Assembly: GCA_016219005.1 (NCBI GenBank)
Contig: JACRCN010000020.1
Coordinates: 1 to 62,933, forward strand
Direction: 5' to 3'
DNA: 62,933 nucleotides
DNA from: Deltaproteobacteria bacterium
GTDB lineage: Bacteria; Desulfobacterota; Desulfobacteria; Desulfobacterales; SpSt-501
Numbering within the stretch: position 1 is the first letter of the stretch; each line of letters starts with the position of its first letter. The translations under genes were made by a program, and so were the position numbers. The notes beneath the pieces are model-generated. The model was given only the letters and a program-made list of their open reading frames with translations, was not told the DNA's origin and searched no databases. Of this stretch, positions 16,041 to 25,034 are shown in pieces.

Positions 16041-18240
16041 ACACACGCTCCTGCTCGCGATAGCGGTCCTGGTCCTCATCAGCGGTATTCTGATCTCGCA
16101 GCTGGTCACCCACCGCTACAGCGTCAGCCTGATGGAGGGCGCGGTTGCCCAGGCCGAAAACGCCGCCCACAAGCTGGCCCTGGATGCGGCCGAGCAGGTG
16201 CTCATCAACGACCTGGTGGGCCTGCAGCGCATGCTCGATGCCCAGATGACCGTCAACCCGGCCGTGGCATACATCTTCATCGTGCGGGACGGCTCCGTGA
16301 TCAGCCACACTTTTTCCGGGGGCGTGCCGGTCGAGCTGATCGGCAGCAATGCGGCGGCAGAGGGTGCCGGAGGACATCTAGAAAAAATCGTTTCCCAAAA
16401 GGGGGATCGATTCCTCGACATCGCCTGGCCCATCTTCGGCGGCAAGGCCGGGACACTGCGCATCGGGTTTTCGGAGGAGCCTTATCGGGAAAAGGTCAGT
16501 CAGCTCTGGCTCCAGATGAGCCTGATCACGCTCGCGATCCTCGTGCTGGCGCTGGTTGCCGGCCAGGTGTTCGTCTTCCGCCTCACGCGACCGCTGCTCA
16601 GGCTGGCCGATGCCGTGGAAAGCATCGGTGAGGACAACCTGGCGGCGCTCCCGCCGGTGAAGGGCCGCGCGGAGACCAGCCGCCTGGCATCGGCGTTCAA
16701 CGGCATGCTGGCACGGTTGAAGGATTACACCCGGCGCCTGGAGACATCGAACCAGGCGCTCGAAACCAAGAACCAGGAGTTGGCCCGCGCCCAGCGCCAG
16801 CTGCGGACCTCCCTGTCGATCGCCCAGGAGATCGCCGCACTGCCGAACCTGAAGGATGTATGCGCCTACCTGATCAGGTCCTTCAAAACCCTGATCGAAT
16901 GCCGGGACACGGCCCTCGTCGTCTTCAACAGCCGCAGCGACGAGGCGTTCGTGACCTCCGAGCGGGGGACTTTTCCCCTGGGGGCTGAAGCCGCCGGCCA
17001 TGCCCACGGCGCGTTTTCCGGCTTGGCCGGCATCCGCTTTCTCGAGAAGGAGAAGCTGACAACTGTACCGCTGCCGCTCGACCTGCAGGGCGCCCGGCAG
17101 CTGGCCGTGCTGCCGTTTCACTACCAGAGCGAGCTCCTGGGGGCGATGCTGATCGGCTGCCCGGCGGAGTGCTCATGCGTGACGAAGGAGCTCGATGTGA
17201 TCGATCTGATTTTAAAGCAAACCTCCGGTGCGCTGCGCCGGGCGGTGCTGCACGAGGAGGAAATCCGGGACCTGCGTGCCCGCATCGAGCCGACGTCCGA
17301 ATTCAGCGGGCTGATCGGCAAGGACCCCAGGATGCAGGTCATCTACAAGCTCATCGAGGATGTGGCCCCGACGGATGCCACCGTGCTGATCCAGGGGGAG
17401 AGCGGCACCGGCAAGGAACTGGTGGCCCGGGCCATCCACCAGCACAGCCCCCGCCGGGAGCAGCCCTTCGTGGTGATCAATTGCTCAGCCTATCCCAGCA
17501 CCCTGCTCGAAAGCGAGATTTTCGGCCACGAGAAGGGGGCCTTTACCGGCGCCTCCCGGCGCCGCGCCGGCCGCTTCGAACAGGCCCATGGCGGCACGGT
17601 CTTCCTGGACGAGATCGGCGAAATATCCCAGACCGCCCAGATCAAGCTCCTGCGGGTGCTGCAAAGCCAAAAGTTCGAACGCCTGGGCGGGGAGCGGACG
17701 CTTTCGGTCGACGTGCGCATTCTGGCGGCCACGAACAAGAACCTGTTTGAGCAGGTTAAAGCCGGGCAGTTCCGGGAGGACCTTTTTTACCGGCTGAACG
17801 TCATCCCGATCCAGTTGCCGCCGCTGCGGGACCGGCAAAACGACATCCCGGTCCTGGCCGGCCATTTTTTAAAGGGGTTTGCCGGAGCGCAGAGAAAAAA
17901 TATCACCGAGTTCAACACCGAAGCCATGCGCGCCCTTCTTTCCTACAACTGGCCGGGCAACGTGCGCGAGCTCGAGAACACCATCGAGCATGCCGTCGTG
18001 CTGGCCAAGGGGAGTGCGGTGGAAGCCGTCGATCTGCCTTCCCTGGTGGTCAGCCCCGTTGTTGAAGATCCCCCGGCCTCGAGCAAAACCATCACGGAAA
18101 ACGAAGCCCGGCTGCTCAGGGAGGTTCTCGAGGAGTGCAGCTGGAACAAGACGACGGCCGCGTTGCGGCTCGGCATCAGCCGCAGCACTCTATATGAAAA
18201 GATCAAAAAATACCAGATCTTCGCTCCGACCCTGCATTGA
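16021..18240 (+). CDS. Membrane-anchored sigma-54 activator with periplasmic sensor, HAMP and GAF domains
   Basis: A 739-residue single-chain regulator. In order: membrane segment (about 10-28), periplasmic sensor region (about 30-163), second membrane segment (165-187), HAMP (about 188-245), coiled coil, GAF domain (about 280-425), AAA+ domain (about 435-665) and Fis-type helix-turn-helix (about 695-735). Walker A is GESGTGKE near 458, and the sigma-54 contact loop GAFTGA is near 506. There is no histidine kinase or receiver domain, so sensing and transcription activation are in one protein. It overlaps the binding-protein gene and precedes a -24/-12 promoter, so it probably controls the arr operon. 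Confidence 0.93.
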   Translation: MRPQSLRHTLLLAIAVLVLISGILISQLVTHRYSVSLMEGAVAQAENAAHKLALDAAEQVLINDLVGLQRMLDAQMTVNPAVAYIFIVRDGSVISHTFSGGVPVELIGSNAAAEGAGGHLEKIVSQKGDRFLDIAWPIFGGKAGTLRIGFSEEPYREKVSQLWLQMSLITLAILVLALVAGQVFVFRLTRPLLRLADAVESIGEDNLAALPPVKGRAETSRLASAFNGMLARLKDYTRRLETSNQALETKNQELARAQRQLRTSLSIAQEIAALPNLKDVCAYLIRSFKTLIECRDTALVVFNSRSDEAFVTSERGTFPLGAEAAGHAHGAFSGLAGIRFLEKEKLTTVPLPLDLQGARQLAVLPFHYQSELLGAMLIGCPAECSCVTKELDVIDLILKQTSGALRRAVLHEEEIRDLRARIEPTSEFSGLIGKDPRMQVIYKLIEDVAPTDATVLIQGESGTGKELVARAIHQHSPRREQPFVVINCSAYPSTLLESEIFGHEKGAFTGASRRRAGRFEQAHGGTVFLDEIGEISQTAQIKLLRVLQSQKFERLGGERTLSVDVRILAATNKNLFEQVKAGQFREDLFYRLNVIPIQLPPLRDRQNDIPVLAGHFLKGFAGAQRKNITEFNTEAMRALLSYNWPGNVRELENTIEHAVVLAKGSAVEAVDLPSLVVSPVVEDPPASSKTITENEARLLREVLEECSWNKTTAALRLGISRSTLYEKIKKYQIFAPTLH

Positions 18241-18649
18241 GATGTTCGACCCCATCGGCGCACGCAGTATGCTGTACGGCTTTCGTTCAACAACCCCATC
18301 AGTCCATCCGATTCTCGGACGCCATTAACATTTCGAATATGTTAAAAAAACTAAAAATATCGAAAGCAGCCGTTCGAAAACCGGACAACCCGCACCTTGC
18401 AAAGACTTTGCCAAGCCTCTGATTGGACCCCTGTACCGGAGCCGTCCAAAACCCGTCCTTGAAATAAAAATTGGTATTGATTCTAAACGGTTGAATTGAG
18501 TGCTGGCTCATACCCACGGACCTGTGCGGGTCGCCTCGTCGCATCCTGGCACCGAGCTTGCTTTTATGCTCTGCGTCGTTGCTGAAGGAAACCCCATGGA
18601 TCCGTAAGCTTCATAGTGGCAGACCTCCGTTCCGAAGGTGTTTGAAAGC
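18241..18649 (+). promoter_or_regulatory. Intergenic region with candidate activator site and arr leader
   Basis: About 400 bp without a gene. It holds the inverted repeat TTAACAT-N7-ATGTTAA (18325-18345) in an AT-rich patch about 200 bp upstream of the -24 element, the usual distance for an enhancer of a sigma-54 activator. Nothing else stands out apart from the promoter listed next. Confidence 0.5.
18547..18562 (+). promoter_or_regulatory. Sigma-54 (-24/-12) promoter of the arr operon
   Basis: TGGCACCGAGCTTGCT matches the sigma-54 consensus TGGCAC-N5-TTGCW, with exactly 10 bp between the invariant GG and GC. No other match with correct spacing was noticed in the window. It lies about 90 bp before the receiver-protein start and directly downstream of the gene for a sigma-54 activator. 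Confidence 0.85.
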
Positions 18650-19015
18650 ATGCAGAAAGATATCCTGCTCATGGACGCCGACCCGATGGGAAGTGCAGGC
18701 TTGCTGGCTCTGCTCAGCGGACAAGATTACGAGACCCAAAAGGTGGGCTCACTGGCAGAACTCCGACACAAGCTTGCGAAGGAAAGGTTCATGGCGGTCA
18801 TCATGGACATCGATTCGGTGGCGGTGGACAACCGGGCCATCCGCGACCTTGTGGCTGACTTCCCCGCTACCCCATTTCTGTGCATTTCCCGGGGTCGCGT
18901 CCATCCCGAATTGAAGGACGCCATCCGTAACCACATATATGCCTGTCTGAACAAACCCGTCGACATAGATGAGATCACCTATTGGCTGCGATGCATCCGA
19001 AAAGATCAATCGTGA
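18650..19015 (+). CDS. Stand-alone receiver-domain protein
   Basis: About 121 residues, a single response-regulator receiver fold without output domain. The acidic pair is in ILLMDADPMG, the phospho-acceptor Asp in AVIMDIDS, the switch Ser/Thr in FLCISRGR and the conserved Lys in CLNKPVD. It is the first gene behind the sigma-54 promoter, 56 bp ahead of arrA. No histidine kinase is encoded nearby, so its phosphodonor is elsewhere or it works unphosphorylated. The start is either ATG 18650 or GTG 18638. Confidence 0.85.
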   Translation: MQKDILLMDADPMGSAGLLALLSGQDYETQKVGSLAELRHKLAKERFMAVIMDIDSVAVDNRAIRDLVADFPATPFLCISRGRVHPELKDAIRNHIYACLNKPVDIDEITYWLRCIRKDQS

Positions 19016-19071
19016 TCTGTTTTTTCCAGCGCTGCGCTTCAAAAAGGCAACTTAAACCAAACGGAGGCCAA

Positions 19072-21654
19072 ATGGAAAGGGAACAGGGTAAATCGAAAAC
19101 ATTCATGTCGGATCTGGTCAATGATTTGAAGATCAGCCGCAGGAGCTTCGTGAAAGCCACGGCGGCGACCGGGGCCGCTCTGGCGCTCGGGACCGGCCTC
19201 ACGCCGGACCTGAGGGCGCTGGCCCAGACCGGAAAGGCTGCCGGCGGGGACATGGGCCAGTGGATCGCATCGACCTGCCAGGGCTGCACCTCATGGTGCT
19301 CCAAGGAGGTCTACGTCGTCAACGGCCGGGCGATAAAAGTCCACGGCAACAAGCGCTCCAAGGTCAACGGGTCGGCAAGCTGCCCCCGGGCCCACCTGGC
19401 CCTGCAGCAGGTCTACGACCCGGACCGGATCAAGACCCCCATGAAGCGCACCAACCGGAAAAAGGGCCGCAACGAGGACCCGAAATTCGTGCCAATCTCC
19501 TGGGATGAGGCGCTGAACACCATCGCCGACAGGATCATGGAGCTGCGCAAGAACAACGAGACCCACAAATACCTGCTCCTGCGCGGCCGTTACACCTACA
19601 TGCGGGACATCATTTATGACGCCATGACCAAAATCATCGGCTCGCCCAACAACATCTCCCACAGCGCCATCTGCGCCGAGGCGGAAAAGTTCGGGCCGTT
19701 CTACACGGAGGGTTATTGGGACTACCGCCAGTACGACGTGCTGAACACCAAGTACATCCTGATCTGGGGGGCCGATCCGCTGGCCGCCAACCGCCAGGTG
19801 TCCTATTACTCCAGCGTCTGGGGCGACATCGTCGGCAAGGCCACCATCGCCGTGGTGGAGCCGCGGCTTTCGGCCACCGCCGCCAAGGCCGACGAGTGGC
19901 TGCCGGTCAAGCCCGGCCAGGACGGCGCCCTTGCGGCGGCCATCGCCCATGTGTTGCTCACCAAGGGCCTCTGGAGCAAGGAATTTGTCGGAGATTTCAA
20001 AGACGGGAAAAATCTCTTTGTGGCCGGCCAGGAGGTCGACCCGGAAACCTTCGAGGAGAAGCACACTTACGGGATCGTCAGGTTCTGGAACCTCGAATTG
20101 AAAGACAAGACACCGGAGTGGGCCGCCGAGCGAGCCGGGCTGCCGCTGGAGCAGATCAAGCGCGTCGCCATGGACTATGGCCGGGCCGGCTCCCAGTCGA
20201 TGTCCTGGGTCGGCGGCGGCCCGGTCATGCAGGTGCGCGGGGCATACGCCAGCATGATCTGCCACTGCCTGAACGGCATTACGGGGGCTTGCGATAATGT
20301 GGGCGGCACCCTGGTGAACAACAAGGAATACACGGTGGGTTTCCCCTCCTTCGAGGAGTTTCTGGACGAAGCCGCAAAAAAAAGTTCGAAGCTTGCCAAG
20401 ATCGACCACCGTGGCCGCAAGGACTTCCCCTGCATCACGTCGGGCAAGCCGGGCTCTTCGGTGGTCACCAACCGCGCGGCCGACGGCATCCTTAAGGCCG
20501 ACCCCTACGACATCAAAGTGGCGATCGCCTACATGAACAACTTCAACTTCTCCTGCACTCAGCCCGAGCGCTGGAACCAGGCGCTAGCCAAGATCCCCTT
20601 CCTGGTGCACATCACCACCAACGCTTCCGAGTTTTCCTGGTTTGCCGACATCCTGCTGCCGGACACCCACCACCTATTCGAGAAGTGGGGTTGGGTGAAG
20701 TCCAGCGCCAACGGCTACCGCCACGTCACCTTGATGCAGCCGGTAATCAAGCCCATGTGGGAGTCCAAGATCGACGAGACCGAAATTCCATGGTTGATAA
20801 GTGAGAAGCTGGCGCAGCGGGGGTTCGACAACATGCTGCGCTACTTCAAGACGATCAAAGATCCCGAGACCGGCAAGGAGCCGGCCAACGAGAAAGAGTT
20901 CGCGGTTTACTGCGTGAAGCTCACCACCCAGAACCTCTGGGACCCGGCCAAATACCAAGGCGGGGACAAGATCAACGGCTGGGATGAATTCCGCAAGGCC
21001 GGCGTCTGGAACTCCGCTCCCTACCCCTTCCGCAAGCGCTGGAGCGACATGAAGACCAAGACCAAGAAGTTCGAGTTCTACAGCGAAACCCTCAAGGCCG
21101 CATTGGAAGAGCACGCCAAAAAACACAATACCACAGTGGACGACATCCTGGAGGTCAGCGGGTATCAGGCGCGGGGAGAGAGGGCGTTCGTCCCGCATTA
21201 CGAGGAGCCGTCCACCCTCGGCGACGAAAAGGAATACCCGTTCCTGTTCGTCGACCACAAGTCGCGGCTCAACCGAGAAGGCCGGTCGGCCAACTGCACC
21301 TGGTATCACGAATTCAAGGACGTGGATCCCGGGGATGCCGCCTGGGACGATGTCGCCAAAATCAACCCCCTGGATGCAATGAAGCTCGGCCTCAAAACGG
21401 GCGACAAGATCCGCATCACCTCCCCGACCGGCAAGCTTGAATGCACGGCCAAGCTGTGGGAGGGCGTCCGACCCGGGACGGTTGCCAAGTGTTACGGCCA
21501 GGGCCACTGGGTCTATGGCCGCGTGGCATCGAAGGTCTTCGGCAAGGAGCCCCGAGGCGGCAACAACAACGAGGTCCTGCCCGCCGTGTATGATCGGCTG
21601 AGCGGCGCCACCGTACGCCACGCCGCCACCCGCGTCAAAATCGAGAAAGTATAG
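19072..21654 (+). CDS. arrA: Respiratory arsenate reductase catalytic subunit
   Basis: An 860-residue molybdopterin-bis-MGD oxidoreductase. It has a Tat signal (SRRSFVK, 22-28), a [4Fe-4S] motif C69-x2-C72-x3-C76-x27-C104, and Cys201 in SHSAICAEAEK as the likely Mo ligand. The RGRY motif (171-174) marks ArrA rather than the arsenite-oxidising relative ArxA, which carries GRGWG there. The enzyme reduces arsenate to arsenite in the periplasm with electrons from the quinol pool. GGAGG precedes the ATG at 19072. It is followed by arrB, arrC and arrD, and sits in a sigma-54 operon. Length matches known ArrA (about 850). Confidence 0.96.
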   Translation: MEREQGKSKTFMSDLVNDLKISRRSFVKATAATGAALALGTGLTPDLRALAQTGKAAGGDMGQWIASTCQGCTSWCSKEVYVVNGRAIKVHGNKRSKVNGSASCPRAHLALQQVYDPDRIKTPMKRTNRKKGRNEDPKFVPISWDEALNTIADRIMELRKNNETHKYLLLRGRYTYMRDIIYDAMTKIIGSPNNISHSAICAEAEKFGPFYTEGYWDYRQYDVLNTKYILIWGADPLAANRQVSYYSSVWGDIVGKATIAVVEPRLSATAAKADEWLPVKPGQDGALAAAIAHVLLTKGLWSKEFVGDFKDGKNLFVAGQEVDPETFEEKHTYGIVRFWNLELKDKTPEWAAERAGLPLEQIKRVAMDYGRAGSQSMSWVGGGPVMQVRGAYASMICHCLNGITGACDNVGGTLVNNKEYTVGFPSFEEFLDEAAKKSSKLAKIDHRGRKDFPCITSGKPGSSVVTNRAADGILKADPYDIKVAIAYMNNFNFSCTQPERWNQALAKIPFLVHITTNASEFSWFADILLPDTHHLFEKWGWVKSSANGYRHVTLMQPVIKPMWESKIDETEIPWLISEKLAQRGFDNMLRYFKTIKDPETGKEPANEKEFAVYCVKLTTQNLWDPAKYQGGDKINGWDEFRKAGVWNSAPYPFRKRWSDMKTKTKKFEFYSETLKAALEEHAKKHNTTVDDILEVSGYQARGERAFVPHYEEPSTLGDEKEYPFLFVDHKSRLNREGRSANCTWYHEFKDVDPGDAAWDDVAKINPLDAMKLGLKTGDKIRITSPTGKLECTAKLWEGVRPGTVAKCYGQGHWVYGRVASKVFGKEPRGGNNNEVLPAVYDRLSGATVRHAATRVKIEKV

Positions 21655-21665
21655 GAGGTGAACTC

Positions 21666-22391
21666 ATGCCCAGATATGCCATGGTCATCGATTTACAGCG
21701 TTGCGTAGGGTGTGGTGGTTGCAGCATTGCCTGCCGCAACGAAAACAACGTGACGGAGGGGATTTACTGGTCGAACAAGATCACCGAAACCGTCGGTACC
21801 TTCCCGAACGTGCGCTACCACTACATTCCGACCCTCTGCAACCATTGCTCCAATGCGCCCTGCGTGCGCGGCTGCCCGACGCGCGCCATGCATAAGCTTG
21901 CCAACGGCATCACCATGCACGATCCCGACAAGTGCATCGGCTGCAAGTACTGCGAGTTCAACTGCCCCTACGGGGTCATTTACTTCAACTGGGAAAAGCC
22001 CCACAAGTTCTGGCGCAGCGAGGAAGCCGCGATCCCGGGCGGGACCGCCTCACCGAAAGAGGAGGTCGAAAAGGTCGGCGCAAAGGGCACACCGTACTTC
22101 AACCCGGAAAGGAGCGGGATCTCCGCGGCCATCCGACCCAAGGGGGTTGTCGAGAAATGCACCTTCTGCGACCACCGGATCGCCAAGAAGCAGCTGCCCT
22201 ACTGCGTGGAAGCCTGCCCAGCCAACGCCAGGGTCTTCGGCGACCTCTCGGACCCCAAGAGCGAGGTGAGCGTGCTGCTCGGCAAGTTCCACCCGTTCCG
22301 GCTGCGGGAGGAATTGGGGACCGAGCCCCACATTTTCTACATTCGCGGCTACAACCCGGCCCGCTACCGGGCGACCAAGGGAGGTGTCTAA
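21666..22391 (+). CDS. arrB: Arsenate reductase Fe-S subunit
   Basis: A 241-residue four-cluster ferredoxin of the DMSO-reductase beta-subunit type. Cys motifs run CVGCGGCSIACR, CNHCSNAPCVRGCP, CIGCKYCEFNCP and CTFCDHRIAKKQLPYCVEACP. It passes electrons between the membrane subunit ArrC and the ArrA [4Fe-4S] cluster, and would be exported with ArrA by the Tat route. It begins 11 bp after arrA with AGGAGG as ribosome site. Confidence 0.95.
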   Translation: MPRYAMVIDLQRCVGCGGCSIACRNENNVTEGIYWSNKITETVGTFPNVRYHYIPTLCNHCSNAPCVRGCPTRAMHKLANGITMHDPDKCIGCKYCEFNCPYGVIYFNWEKPHKFWRSEEAAIPGGTASPKEEVEKVGAKGTPYFNPERSGISAAIRPKGVVEKCTFCDHRIAKKQLPYCVEACPANARVFGDLSDPKSEVSVLLGKFHPFRLREELGTEPHIFYIRGYNPARYRATKGGV

Positions 22392-23537
22392 ATGAACGGC
22401 AAAAATGGTCTCTATCCGATCTGGTTGGGGGTGCTCGGGATCGCGCTGATGGCAGGCCTGGTCGCGGCCGCCTTCATCTTCATGCAGGGTCATGTCCTCT
22501 TCAACGCCAACGATGTGCTGATCTGGACCCTGCCCCTGGGGGTTTACATCTTCCTGGCCCTGGCAAGCTCCGGCCTGACCCTGCTGTCGGCCCTGCCGCT
22601 TGTCTTCGGCATCAAGAAGTATGAGCCCTTCGCCAAGCGCCTGGTGTTCCTGGCCATCGCGACCCTGTGCGGCGGTTTCGTTTCCATCGGACTGGAGCTC
22701 GGGTCGATCTTTCACATGATCTACATCATGCTCTCGCCCAACCTGTCGTCGCCGATCTGGTGGATGGGCGCCATCTACAGCGTCGAACTGGCGGTATTGG
22801 CGCTCAAGTTTTGGAAGATGCATACGGGCGACTATCACAGCAGCTTCAGCAAACTGATGGGCACGGTCTCCTTCGTGCTGGCCCTGATCGCGCCCCTGAT
22901 GATCGGCTCGGTATTCGGGCTGACCGAGTCGAGAGCCACCTATTTCGGGCCGATGATGTCCATCTACTGTCTGCTGATGGCCTTTCTCAGTGGGACGGCG
23001 TTGTTCATCCTCTATAGCATGGTGGCGGGCCGCATCACTGCCAAGGCGTCCTCCGGCGAATATGCCGCGGTGGTGTACGACGATTTCACGTTGATCCTGA
23101 CCTACGCGGCCGGGATCGTCGTGGCCTTCACTCTGCTGAAAATAGCCATTGAATCATCGACCACGATTCCCGCGTTCCTGGTGTATCACAGCTTCGAGCA
23201 TCTCTTCGGGTCCATCGGGGTTTTCGGCAGCGAGGTCATCCTGGGGCTGTTCTTGCCGTTTGTCCTTCTGCTGATACCCGCCGTACGTGGATCGGTCGGC
23301 GGCAGAATCCTCGCTTCGGCGCTCATCTTCGTGGGGTCGCTGGCACGGCACATGGAAATCCTCCTGGCAGGCCAGAGCCATCCGGTGGGGCCCAAGGCCG
23401 AGCAGTTCCCACAATACGTGCAGTATGTTCCGAGCGTTTGGGAGTTGCTGGTGCTGGTGTTCGCGCTGGCCGTGATGATGCTGCTTTTCACGTTGGGGGA
23501 ACGCTATTTGAAGCTGAACGAGGCCTCCGCCAACTGA
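22392..23537 (+). CDS. arrC: NrfD/PsrC-type membrane subunit of arsenate reductase
   Basis: A 381-residue NrfD-family integral membrane protein with about ten helices. The start codon follows the arrB stop directly (TAAATG), so the two are translationally coupled. NrfD subunits hold a quinol site and no haem; here it would oxidise menaquinol and feed ArrB. Typical features are the Glu-bearing helix GLELGSIFHMIYIML and the acidic IYSVELAVLALKFW. Its presence gives a complete ArrABC rather than an ArrAB that relies on CymA. Confidence 0.92.
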   Translation: MNGKNGLYPIWLGVLGIALMAGLVAAAFIFMQGHVLFNANDVLIWTLPLGVYIFLALASSGLTLLSALPLVFGIKKYEPFAKRLVFLAIATLCGGFVSIGLELGSIFHMIYIMLSPNLSSPIWWMGAIYSVELAVLALKFWKMHTGDYHSSFSKLMGTVSFVLALIAPLMIGSVFGLTESRATYFGPMMSIYCLLMAFLSGTALFILYSMVAGRITAKASSGEYAAVVYDDFTLILTYAAGIVVAFTLLKIAIESSTTIPAFLVYHSFEHLFGSIGVFGSEVILGLFLPFVLLLIPAVRGSVGGRILASALIFVGSLARHMEILLAGQSHPVGPKAEQFPQYVQYVPSVWELLVLVFALAVMMLLFTLGERYLKLNEASAN

Positions 23538-23598
23538 AATGAGCCAACAATGCCGGGCTGCGCGCGGGCCGAAATCAACTGAACGCAAGGAGAACGCA

Positions 23599-24267
23599 AT
23601 GAAGGCAAACGATACATACCTGGCCGAGCTCGCCCGGGCGACGACCTACAAGGCGCTGGCCGAATGCTATTACCCGCCGGGGGAGCTGACACTTCAGCAC
23701 GTGAGGCAATTGGGACGGGATTTTAAGGTGGTCTGCCCCCCGGCCTCTGAAGCTGCCGATCGCATGGAGGCTGCCCTGCGGGTCCATGAATGCGTCGAGG
23801 AGTTGGCCATCGATCATGCCCGGCTCTTTGTCGGTCCCTTTGCCCTCCTGGCGCCGCCCTACGGCTCGGTCTACCTCGAAGGGGACCGCCGGCTGATGGG
23901 GGGTTCGACCCAGGCTGTCGGCGAATCCTACCGAGAGGTCGGCCTGGAGGTGGCTGCGGGTTTCAACGGGACACCGGATCACATCGCGGCCGAGCTCGAG
24001 TTCATGCATTTCCTGGTCGTCAAGGAACTCGAAGCGGTGGCTGGCGGAGACCTGGTGCGCGCCCAGCCCTTCCGCCAGACGCAAAAGTTTTTTTTAGAGA
24101 GACATCTGGCCGCCTGGGTGCCTGTTTTCACCCGGAATGTCGAGGAGCAGGCGCAAACAAGGTTCTACCAGGCGCTGGCCGCGGTCACCCGGTTGTTTAT
24201 CGAGAGCGACTTCGACCAGTGCCGGGGCGACGTGCCGGTTTTAGTCAGCGGCAGCGCAACCGTCTGA
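23599..24267 (+). CDS. arrD: TorD-family maturation chaperone
   Basis: A 222-residue, mostly helical protein of the TorD/DmsD/NarJ family. It shows the conserved segment DHARLFVGPFALLAPPYGSVYLEG and the end motif PVFTRNVEEQAQTRFYQALA. These chaperones bind the Tat signal of their molybdoenzyme and help cofactor insertion before export. Position directly after arrC points to ArrA as client. The ATG at 23599 follows AAGGAG; an upstream in-frame extension overlaps the arrC stop region and is unlikely. Confidence 0.93.
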   Translation: MKANDTYLAELARATTYKALAECYYPPGELTLQHVRQLGRDFKVVCPPASEAADRMEAALRVHECVEELAIDHARLFVGPFALLAPPYGSVYLEGDRRLMGGSTQAVGESYREVGLEVAAGFNGTPDHIAAELEFMHFLVVKELEAVAGGDLVRAQPFRQTQKFFLERHLAAWVPVFTRNVEEQAQTRFYQALAAVTRLFIESDFDQCRGDVPVLVSGSATV

Positions 24268-24299
24268 CAAATTTTTCAGGATCCCCAAGGAAACCGACC

Positions 24300-25010
24300 A
24301 TGAAACCTTTCCATGAACTGCTGGAAACGTCCGCCGTGGCCCACGGGCACCTGTGCCCGGGGCAGGTGGTGGGCGTGCGCATGGCCATGCTGGGCTGCCG
24401 CCTGATCGGGCTGGACGAGCCGACCCGGCGCGACCAGATCAAAAAGCTGATCGTCTACGTGGAGATGGACCGCTGCACGGCCGATGCCGTGGCGCATGTA
24501 ACCGGGGTCAAGCTGGGCCGCCGTAGCCTGAAATTTGTGGACTACGGCATCATGGCGGCCACCTTCCTGAACCTCGCGACCGGAAAGGCCTTCCGGGTGG
24601 TTTCCACCGAGGAGGCGCGCGATCTGGCGGCGGTGTACGCGCCCGAGGTGAGCGGCAAGTCCCAGCAGCAGCTCACGGCCTATTGCCGCATGCCGGACAG
24701 CGTCCTTTTCAGGGTCCAGCAGGTGCGGGTGCCGATCAAACCGGTCGACTTGCCCGGCCCGACCCAGCGCAAGGTCACTTGCCTCCGGTGCGGGCAGGTC
24801 GTCCGAGACGGGCGCGAGGTAGTTTGCGACGGCGGATATGTCTGCCGGCCGTGCGCGGAGGGCGCTTATTTTTCAAACGCCCGGGAGATTACCTGGGCGG
24901 AGATGAGCTGGGCGCCCAGCGGGGTGCCCGAGCTATCCACTCCGCCTGATCACGGGCAACATTTCGAAAAATCCGGCAAACGGCGCGCGGCGGTTATTGC
25001 CCTGCGCTAA
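24300..25010 (+). CDS. FmdE-family protein with C-terminal zinc ribbon
   Basis: A 236-residue protein. Residues 1-150 form an FmdE domain, with HGHLCPGQVVGVRMAML at the N-terminus and EMDRCTADAVAHVTG. A zinc-ribbon follows (CLRCGQVV...CRPCAEGA, about 160-190). FmdE was first seen in Mo/W formylmethanofuran dehydrogenase operons, and bacterial relatives often neighbour molybdoenzymes and molybdate genes. A role in molybdenum cofactor supply to ArrA is inferred from its place between arrD and a molybdopterin-binding gene. Confidence 0.88.
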   Translation: MKPFHELLETSAVAHGHLCPGQVVGVRMAMLGCRLIGLDEPTRRDQIKKLIVYVEMDRCTADAVAHVTGVKLGRRSLKFVDYGIMAATFLNLATGKAFRVVSTEEARDLAAVYAPEVSGKSQQQLTAYCRMPDSVLFRVQQVRVPIKPVDLPGPTQRKVTCLRCGQVVRDGREVVCDGGYVCRPCAEGAYFSNAREITWAEMSWAPSGVPELSTPPDHGQHFEKSGKRRAAVIALR

Positions 25011-25034
25011 TCGGACGCACAACAGAAAGGTACG

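Noticed and set aside
19072-21654. Catalytic subunit could be ArxA (arsenite oxidase of the Arr clade)
   Set aside because: The diagnostic loop reads RGRY, the ArrA form, not the GRGWG form of ArxA, and the operon has an NrfD subunit and TorD chaperone suited to arsenate reduction.
23790-24299. N-terminal extension of the FmdE protein
   Set aside because: It is an out-of-frame reading through arrD, Arg/Gly-rich as expected of shadow translation in GC-rich DNA.
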